Shown here piece by piece: positions 1 through 4,676 of a stretch of DNA of 8,225 bases. Position 1 is the first letter of the stretch. The number at the start of each line of letters is the position of its first letter. The position numbers and the translations under genes were made by a program. The notes under the pieces are model-generated. The model was not told the DNA's origin. It made no database searches and worked only from the letters and a program-made list of their open reading frames with translations. The DNA is from Gammaproteobacteria bacterium. GTDB taxonomy: Bacteria; Pseudomonadota; Gammaproteobacteria; Pseudomonadales; Pseudohongiellaceae. The stretch is taken from positions 1 through 8,225 of the forward strand of contig PWQG01000170.1 in assembly GCA_003556835.1 (NCBI GenBank), in the 5' to 3' direction.

Positions 1-1161
1 CGGCCTGATGAGCCGCCCCTGCGTATCCTGGTGATAGAAGCGGCCGCACATGCTGCCGAGGAAGAGGATGGCCTGCTGCAACCGGCGCCGGATTTTGATG
101 TGCGCACGACCGCCCTGTCCGAGGGATCGCGCCTGGTGCTTGAGCAGATGGGGCTGTGGTCGGCACTACAGGAATGGGTCACACCCATCCAGCGTATCCA
201 TGTGTCGGATCGCGGCCACTTCGGCGCCGTGTAGATGGATGCCGCCAGGGCTGGTGTCGACGCCCTGGGCCATGTGGTCGAGAACCGGCATCTGGGCAAG
301 TTGCTGCTGCATGCCCTGCAGCAATCGGACGATATCGATTTTCTCTGCCCGGCACGCACGCAGCAGATCTGTCACCGGCCGGATGGCATGCGTCTGAGCC
401 TGAATACAGCCGGCCGGGAACAGGAGCTGGATGCCGCACTGGTGGTGCTGGCCGATGGTGGCAAGTCGGATCTGTGTCGACAACTGGGTATCGGCATTGA
501 TCGCCAGGCGTACGGACAGCAGGCCCTGATTGCCAATGTCGCCTTCCGCAAGGCCCATGAGGGGGTCGCCTTTGAGCGTTTCACCGATCAGGGACCCATG
601 GCGGTGCTGCCACTATCGGATCTGGCCGGGGCCCATCGCGGCGCGCTGATCTGGACCCAGCCGGACAGGCAGGCTGAAGCCATGCTGGCCATGCCGGACG
701 AAGCCTTCCTGCAGGCCCTGCAGGACCGATTCGGTTATCGTCTGGGTGTGTTCAGCCGGGTGGGTCAGCGCCATGCCTTTCCACTGTCCCTGGACGTGGC
801 CCGGGAGCAGTTGCGTCCCGGGCTTGTGCTGTTGGGCAATGTTGCTCATACCCTGCACCCGGTGGCTGGCCAGGGCCTGAACCTGGCATTGCGCGATGCA
901 AGGACCCTGGCGCGTTGCATTGCACAGGGGCACAGAGAAGGTGTATCACCCGGAGAGATGGGCCTGTTGCAGTCCTATATGTCCCAGCGGCAGCGGGATC
1001 AGGATCTGACCATTGCCTTCAGCCATCATGTGACCGGCCTGTTCACGACTTCCAATCCCCTGCAGGTATGGACGCGCAAATTCGGGCTCTTTTCCATAGA
1101 TCTGCTGCCACCGGCGAGGCAGTTGTTCACCCGTCAGGCCATGGGCCTGGGCAGCTTCTGA
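1..1161 (+). pseudogene. ubiH: UbiH-type ubiquinone hydroxylase, 5'-partial, with in-frame amber stop
   Basis: This is a flavin-dependent monooxygenase of the UbiH/Coq6 family, which hydroxylates the ubiquinone precursor ring (position C6 in E. coli UbiH). The frame is open to the left edge, so roughly the first 25-30 residues, with the GxGxxG FAD-binding loop, lie outside. Visible family marks are the HVSDRGH segment just before the stop, the ADGG motif near 451-462, and GNVAHTLHPVAGQG starting at 835. The GN in place of the usual GD is normal for UbiH. Codon 78 of the window frame (232-234) is TAG. The reading frame is the same on both sides, and the recalled E. coli UbiH protein aligns across it without a gap, so one codon is replaced rather than an indel. 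An ATG directly follows the stop, but a protein restarted at 235 would lack the FAD-binding N-terminus. It is a nonsense-mutated gene, a sequence error, or less likely a readthrough site. Family identity is firm; pseudogene status is inferred. Confidence 0.85.
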
Positions 1162-1181
1162 TGCAGTGAGCCCCGAGCGGA

Positions 1182-1610
1182 TCACTCGTTGCCGAGAAGG
1201 CTGCGCAAACCCTCGATGCGATTACGATTGGCCCCGAGGTCGCTATGGCCCAGCCGTGATGCCGAACGCACCTGGACGATGCCAGTTTCCGGTTCGGCCA
1301 GGAATTCCACATCATCGACAAAACCCATCAGCCGTGTGGTGAATTCCACATGCAGGTAATTGTCTGCTTCCCGCACAATTTCATTGCGTGGCATCTGTGC
1401 CAGCGCCGTCCGTACCTCATCGAGACTGGCCTGCAGGGGCTCGATATGGTGACTGTCCCGGTTTTCGCAGCTGCAGACGCAATTCGGGGACTCCGGGCAG
1501 GCGGTCAGGACGCCGTCCCGTACACCGATATCATCGGGTCGTTCTCCGGCGCAGCCCAGTAATGTCAACAGTCCGGCCATGATGAGGCTCCTGCCCGTCA
1601 GTGATTTCAT
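1182..1610 (-). CDS. DUF1499 family lipoprotein
   Basis: A 142-residue protein of the DUF1499 family, whose biochemical role is unknown. Residues 1-20 form a lipoprotein signal: positive start (MKSLTGR), hydrophobic stretch, and lipobox LLGC with Cys20 as the lipidated residue. Ala follows Cys20, so there is no Asp inner-membrane retention signal, which suggests outer membrane placement. Family marks are CPESPNC at residues 38-44, FVDDVEF, and the RSASRLGHSDLGANRNRIE stretch near the C-terminus. The chosen ATG (1610) overlaps the TGA of the upstream maoC-like gene as ATGA, pointing to translational coupling. A TTG 21 bases upstream would add seven residues ahead of the signal peptide and is less likely. 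An oddity is the cluster Cys38, Cys44, Cys46, Cys48, with more cysteines than I expect in this motif. The gene converges on ubiH with only 20 bases between them. Confidence 0.85.
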   Translation of the reverse strand: MKSLTGRSLIMAGLLTLLGCAGERPDDIGVRDGVLTACPESPNCVCSCENRDSHHIEPLQASLDEVRTALAQMPRNEIVREADNYLHVEFTTRLMGFVDDVEFLAEPETGIVQVRSASRLGHSDLGANRNRIEGLRSLLGNE

Positions 1611-2071
1611 GTGATACTCAGTCCCAGCCAATCGGCGATCATGGCGGGTTTGTCCTCGCCCTCGATTTCCACGGTCGCCCGGTGTTTGATCAGGTACTGG
1701 CCCGGCCGCTTTTCCTCGGCGCTGACCAGTTCGAATCGTGCCCGTATACGCTTTCCGACCCGTACCGGATTGAGAAAGCGTACCTTGTCCAGGCCGTAGT
1801 TGATCTTCATTCGGGCGTCGCGGATATTGATGGTATCCGCCTGCACGGAAAGATGGCTCAGTAGCGACAGGGTCAGGAAGCCGTGAGCAATGGTGCCGCC
1901 GAACGGGGTTTCTTTCTCGGCACGTGCCTGGTCGATATGGATGAACTGGTGGTCGTGGGTGGTGTCGGCGAACTGATTGACCTGCTCCTGGCTGATCTCC
2001 AGCCAGTCACTTTTGCCCACTTCCTTGCCCACCCACTGTCGGGCTTCCTCGATGTTGTTCACTTCCGGCAT
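1607..2071 (-). CDS. MaoC-like (R)-enoyl-CoA hydratase
   Basis: A 154-residue single hot-dog-fold protein of the MaoC dehydratase family, expected to hydrate trans-2-enoyl-CoA to (R)-3-hydroxyacyl-CoA in the cytoplasm. The catalytic segment is FADTTHDHQFIH: Asp40 and His45 have the spacing of the hydratase Asp/His pair, and the following PFGGTIAHGFLTLSLL (residues 56-71) is typical of the Rv0130-like subgroup. The start at 2071 is chosen because a strong purine-rich ribosome binding site (2076-2086) precedes it and the family N-terminus begins there. The frame stays open to 2215, but that extension would overlap the start of ubiI and has no family resemblance. The gene is first in a two-gene minus-strand unit and overlaps the DUF1499 lipoprotein gene by ATGA. 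It could serve fatty-acid oxidation, polyhydroxyalkanoate supply or lipid modification; the neighbours do not decide. Confidence 0.9.
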   Translation of the reverse strand: MPEVNNIEEARQWVGKEVGKSDWLEISQEQVNQFADTTHDHQFIHIDQARAEKETPFGGTIAHGFLTLSLLSHLSVQADTINIRDARMKINYGLDKVRFLNPVRVGKRIRARFELVSAEEKRPGQYLIKHRATVEIEGEDKPAMIADWLGLSIT

Positions 2072-2075
2072 GTGG

Positions 2076-2086
2076 CTCTCCCCTCG
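2076..2086 (-). promoter_or_regulatory. Ribosome binding site of maoC-like gene
   Basis: On the minus strand this reads CGAGGGGAGAG, a strong purine-rich Shine-Dalgarno match four bases before the ATG at 2071. It is the main reason for choosing that start over codons further upstream in the same open frame. Confidence 0.75.
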
Positions 2087-2102
2087 ATTGTCATTTTCTG
2101 GA

Positions 2103-2131
2103 ATCCGGCAAGTATTGATCAGAAGCCGGAT
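2103..2131. repeat. Perfect 7-bp inverted repeat in divergent promoter region
   Basis: ATCCGGC (2103-2109) and its exact reverse complement GCCGGAT (2125-2131) flank a 15-base spacer that contains the palindrome TGATCA. The dyad covers the candidate -10 of the leftward maoC promoter and most of its spacer. It may be an operator for a dimeric repressor, or a hairpin in a leader RNA. Seen directly in the sequence; the role is inferred. Confidence 0.45.
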
Positions 2132-2139
2132 GGCATCAA
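2111..2139 (-). promoter_or_regulatory. Candidate sigma70 promoter for the maoC-DUF1499 unit
   Basis: On the minus strand a TTGATG box (2134-2139) and an AATACT box (2111-2116) are separated by exactly 17 bases. Each matches four of six consensus positions. The position, about 40 bases before the maoC start, is suitable. The match is moderate, so this is a candidate only. Confidence 0.35.
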
Positions 2140-2173
2140 GCGCTGATCCCGTGCAGGGAGCAAGGAGTCTGTC

Positions 2174-2179
2174 TATAAT
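2174..2179 (+). promoter_or_regulatory. Candidate -10 box for ubiI
   Basis: A perfect TATAAT lies 27 bases before the ubiI ATG. No good -35 hexamer is visible at 16-18 bases upstream (around 2150-2157), so activity may depend on an activator or the real promoter may differ. The likely ribosome binding site GGGAG is at 2196-2200, six bases before the start codon. Confidence 0.45.
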
Positions 2180-2206
2180 CGCGGAGTACTCAAGCGGGAG
2201 CCTGGA

Positions 2207-3439
2207 ATGCAGCAATACGACATCGTTATCGTGGGGGCCGGAATGGCGGGCGCCTCACTGGCCTGTGCCCTGGCCGGCAATGGTCTGCGTATTGCCCTGC
2301 TGGACAATCGTGCACCGCAGATGGATCCCGAGCCACTGAAGGCGACCGAATTTGATGCGCGCGTCAGTGCCATCACGCCGGCTTCCCAGGCCATTCTGGA
2401 GCGTATGTCTGTCTGGCCGAGCATCCGGGCGCAGCGCATCAGCCCCTATACCGGCATGGAGGTCTGGGAGGCCGATGGCACTGCAGGCATCAATTTCACG
2501 GCCGAGGAAGTGCATGCGCCGCTGCTGGGCCACATCATCGAGAACCGGGTGATCGTGCAGGCCCTGCAACAACGGATCGCTGCTCTGGATGACGTCGACC
2601 TTCTTGCCCCTGTGCAGTTCGAAGGTTTCCATTACATCCCTCAGAGCGATTGTGAGCGATCACTTCAGGTTCGCATCAAGGATGCGGAAGCAATCAACGC
2701 CAAGCTGTTGGTGGCGGCCGATGGTGGACGCTCACAGTTACGGCGCCTGGCCGGATTCCGTACCCGGGAATGGGATTATGCGCATCAGGCGGTGGTCACC
2801 ACGGTACGCACGGAGAAGCCCCATGGGCAGGTGGCGCGGCAGCGTTTCTCGGATGAAGGAGTGCTTGCCTTCCTGCCCCTGCAGACCACCGCGGAGATCG
2901 GAGCCGAAAATTACTGCTCCATTGTATGGTCGCTGCGACCGGAGCGCGCTGAAGCAGTGCAGGCCCTGTCGGACGAAGCCTTTGCCCGGGCGCTGGAACA
3001 GGCTTTCGAGTCCCGCCTCGGTCGGATCGAGCATTGCAGCCCTCGCCTCAGTTTTCCGTTGCACCAGGTCCATGCCCGTGACTATGTGAAGGATCGGGTC
3101 GTGCTGATTGGTGACGCGGCCCACAGCATCCATCCCCTGGCGGGTCAGGGCGCAAACCTGGGTCTGCTCGATGCGCATGTGCTGGCAGCGGAGATCATTG
3201 CGGCCCGCCGCAAGGGGCGCTGCTGGTATGAGGGCCGCGTGTTGCGTGCCTACCAGCGCCGGCGCAAGGGACACAATCTGGCGATGATGGCCGCCATGGA
3301 AGGCTTCCGACGCCTGTACGACGACCAGCCCCTGCCGCTACGTTGGCTGCGCAATACCGGCATGCGGGCCGTGGATGGTGCGCCGATGATCAAGCAATAT
3401 ATCATGCGCGAAGCGATGGCCCTGGAGCATCTGGACTGA
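2207..3439 (+). CDS. ubiI: UbiI-type ubiquinone C5-hydroxylase (VisC family)
   Basis: A complete 410-residue flavoprotein monooxygenase that, in the UbiI family, hydroxylates C5 of the ubiquinone precursor ring using FAD, NAD(P)H and O2. The N-terminal FAD-binding loop is VGAGMAG (Gly10, Gly12, Gly15). The middle motif AADGG has Asp172, and the second FAD motif is GDAAHSIHPLAGQGANLG from Gly302. Stretches shared with E. coli UbiI as I recall it are GMEVWEADG, LGHIIEN, WDYAHQAVV, VRTEKPHG, VARQ, GVLAFLPL and CSIVWSL, plus EGFRRLY near the C-terminus. This separates it from UbiH and UbiF, although UbiI-like enzymes can have broadened regioselectivity. The length fits the family (E. coli UbiI is about 400 residues). 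The start has GGGAG six bases upstream. It lies downstream of ubiH as in many relatives, but a minus-strand gene pair intervenes, so it needs its own promoter. Confidence 0.93.
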   Translation: MQQYDIVIVGAGMAGASLACALAGNGLRIALLDNRAPQMDPEPLKATEFDARVSAITPASQAILERMSVWPSIRAQRISPYTGMEVWEADGTAGINFTAEEVHAPLLGHIIENRVIVQALQQRIAALDDVDLLAPVQFEGFHYIPQSDCERSLQVRIKDAEAINAKLLVAADGGRSQLRRLAGFRTREWDYAHQAVVTTVRTEKPHGQVARQRFSDEGVLAFLPLQTTAEIGAENYCSIVWSLRPERAEAVQALSDEAFARALEQAFESRLGRIEHCSPRLSFPLHQVHARDYVKDRVVLIGDAAHSIHPLAGQGANLGLLDAHVLAAEIIAARRKGRCWYEGRVLRAYQRRRKGHNLAMMAAMEGFRRLYDDQPLPLRWLRNTGMRAVDGAPMIKQYIMREAMALEHLD

Positions 3440-3526
3440 TTGGCCGGCGCGATCACGGAATCAATCCAGGCTGCCCCTAAAGATGCCTGCGGACTGGTCG
3501 ATAAACCGGGTAAATCCATACCTCGT

Positions 3527-3535
3527 GAAGGTGAT
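3527..3535 (+). promoter_or_regulatory. Ribosome binding site of the 62-residue protein gene
   Basis: GAAGGTGAT matches the Shine-Dalgarno consensus over its 3' part and sits five bases before the ATG at 3541. It is the best argument that the short frame is translated, in preference to the overlapping frame that opens at 3440 just after ubiI. Confidence 0.6.
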
Positions 3536-3540
3536 CCGCC

Positions 3541-3729
3541 ATGCTGGATAATGCCGACTGGCCGTATGATGTCGATCTCAGCGCCCTTGATACACCTAGC
3601 ATCACCAATATCATTCTCGACATCGAGAATCACCTCCCGCTGATGGCTTGTGAAGGGGATATAGGTGAATTGATGCGGGTCAAGCAGCTGTTCGAGGACG
3701 AACTGAAAAACGCGCACCGATTGCACTGA
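3541..3729 (+). CDS. Small hypothetical protein, 62 residues
   Basis: I do not recognise a family. The protein starts MLDNADWPYDVDLSALD and is acidic in its first half. From about residue 20 it looks largely helical, with a pattern suited to an amphipathic or coiled helix (IILDIENHL, then GELMRVKQLFEDELKNA), and it ends in a basic tail. It has no signal peptide or membrane segment and one cysteine, so it is probably a soluble cytoplasmic protein. The start is supported by GAAGGTGAT five bases upstream. It lies 101 bases after ubiI on the same strand and could be cotranscribed with it; no terminator was found between them. A different open frame (3440-3643) overlaps it, but has no comparable ribosome binding site. 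Coding is likely, function unknown. Confidence 0.6.
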   Translation: MLDNADWPYDVDLSALDTPSITNIILDIENHLPLMACEGDIGELMRVKQLFEDELKNAHRLH

Positions 3730-3769
3730 GCCGTCGCGCGGCTACGAAGTCCTAATCCCCCCTTATCTC

Positions 3770-3778
3770 TGGTATTCT
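3770..3778 (+). promoter_or_regulatory. Candidate extended -10 promoter for the exported methyltransferase
   Basis: TGGTATTCT is an extended -10 element: TG, one base, then TATTCT, which matches four of six consensus positions. No clear -35 is visible, which is tolerable for extended -10 promoters. A transcript would start near 3785, about 40 bases before the ATG at 3825. Confidence 0.35.
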
Positions 3779-3781
3779 GAA

Positions 3782-3810
3782 TGTGTTCGGATCCAATATT
3801 CGAAAACACA
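3782..3810 (+). repeat. Inverted repeat in the methyltransferase leader
   Basis: TGTGTT (3782-3787) and AACACA (3805-3810) are exact reverse complements around a centre near 3796. The pairing can continue as CG with CG across a two-base bulge. The repeat begins just downstream of the candidate -10 and ends two bases before the ribosome binding site. It could be an operator or a leader hairpin that affects translation. Six-base arms are short, so chance is possible. Confidence 0.35.
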
Positions 3811-3811
3811 C

Positions 3812-3819
3812 AAGAGGAA
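3812..3819 (+). promoter_or_regulatory. Ribosome binding site fixing the methyltransferase start
   Basis: AAGAGGAA lies five bases before the ATG at 3825. It selects this start over the in-frame GTG at 3783, which would put 14 polar and basic residues ahead of the signal peptide. Confidence 0.75.
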
Positions 3820-3824
3820 TTACC

Positions 3825-4559
3825 ATGAAATCACTACTAGCTCTGATTACCGCCGCACTGCTGCTTGGCAGTCAGGCCTTTGCCCTGGATGCCGAGCGGC
3901 TGACCCAGGCCCTGAACAGTTCCGATCGGGATGCCGCCGACCAGGAACGCGATGCTTCACGCAAGCCGGTGGAAGTCCTGCAATTCATGGGTGTCGAGGA
4001 AGGCATGACTGTGCTTGACATCATGGCCTCCGGTGGCTGGTATACCGAAGTGCTTTCTCATGCGGTGGGCCCCGAGGGCACCGTGTTGATGCAGAACAGC
4101 CCGCGTGCCCTGGGCATGCGCGGCACCGAGGAAGCGGTCACCGCACGTCTGTCCGGCGATCGTCTGCCCAATGTGCAGCGCGTGGATCGTGACTTCTCCG
4201 ATCTCGGCATTGAAGCCGATTCCGTGGACTTTGCCATCACGGCCCTGAACTATCATGACCTATACAATGCCGACCCCGCAGCGGCCCGGGCCATGCTGGA
4301 TGCTGTCATGCATGTGCTCAAGCCGGGTGGTGTGCTCGGAGTGATTGATCACAAGGGTGCTCGCGGTGCCGACAACGAGGCGCTGCATCGTATTGCCATC
4401 GAACCGCTGGTCATGTCCATCACCGAGGCAGGTTTCCACCTGACCGGTCTGAGTGATGTGCATCATGTGCCGGCCGATGACCATACCCAGAGTCCCTTCG
4501 CTCCGGAATTGGGCCGCAATACTGATCGCATCGTTGCGCGATTCATCAAGCCGGAATGA
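3825..4559 (+). CDS. Exported class I SAM-dependent methyltransferase-like protein
   Basis: A 244-residue protein with a clear Sec signal peptide (MKSLLALITAALLLGSQAFA, predicted cut after Ala20), followed by a class I methyltransferase-like domain. The motif I region is VLDIMASGGWYTE (residues 63-75), where ASGGW replaces the usual GxGxG loop. NYHDLY is at residues 142-147 and LKPGG, then VIDH, at about 165-176. This pattern (GGWYTE, NYHDL, a C-terminal TDRxVxxFxKP-like end, here NTDRIVARFIKPE) fits the predicted periplasmic methyltransferases grouped in COG4798. The substrate is unknown, and the usual donor SAM is not normally thought to be available in the periplasm, so the protein may act on or bind something else. 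The gene has its own candidate promoter and ribosome binding site and ends before a strong terminator, so it looks monocistronic. The fold assignment is good; the reaction is not established. Confidence 0.85.
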   Translation: MKSLLALITAALLLGSQAFALDAERLTQALNSSDRDAADQERDASRKPVEVLQFMGVEEGMTVLDIMASGGWYTEVLSHAVGPEGTVLMQNSPRALGMRGTEEAVTARLSGDRLPNVQRVDRDFSDLGIEADSVDFAITALNYHDLYNADPAAARAMLDAVMHVLKPGGVLGVIDHKGARGADNEALHRIAIEPLVMSITEAGFHLTGLSDVHHVPADDHTQSPFAPELGRNTDRIVARFIKPE

Positions 4560-4583
4560 GGGTAGAACTCACTTCCTGATCAG

Positions 4584-4623
4584 AAAGGGCAACCCGGAGT
4601 CATTGCCGCGAGTTGCCCTTTTT
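4584..4623 (+). terminator. Rho-independent terminator after the methyltransferase
   Basis: AAAGGGCAAC (4584-4593) pairs perfectly with GTTGCCCTTT (4612-4621), a 10-bp stem with an 18-base loop. The run of five T (4619-4623) overlaps the end of the stem and is followed by a C/T-rich stretch. It begins 25 bases after the stop codon. Confidence 0.85.
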
Positions 4624-4658
4624 CCTTCCCGCCCGGCGCGCATGCTCGAGTATTCTAG

Positions 4659-4664
4659 TACAAT
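4659..4664 (+). promoter_or_regulatory. Candidate -10 box for the ABC exporter-antiporter unit
   Basis: TACAAT matches five of six positions of the -10 consensus, just after the terminator. No convincing -35 is seen. Transcription would begin about six bases before the ATG at 4677, giving an almost leaderless message, unless translation starts further downstream. Confidence 0.3.
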
Positions 4665-4676
4665 CGCCGCTGTTCC

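Noticed and set aside
1165..1186. Short dyad AGTGA/TCACT between the convergent ends of ubiH and the DUF1499 gene
   Set aside because: Only a 5-bp stem with a 12-base loop and no T tract on either strand; not a convincing bidirectional terminator.
2072..2215. N-terminal extension of the MaoC-like frame by 48 residues
   Set aside because: It overlaps the ubiI start and both candidate promoters, lacks family similarity, and the start at 2071 has a strong ribosome binding site.
3440..3643. Alternative open frame directly after ubiI
   Set aside because: Begins without a ribosome binding site, overlaps the better supported 62-residue frame, and its translation looks like out-of-frame sequence.
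3729..3743. Hairpin AGCCG-TCGCG-CGGCT after the small protein gene as a terminator
   Set aside because: A 5-bp stem with no following T run; too weak to call.
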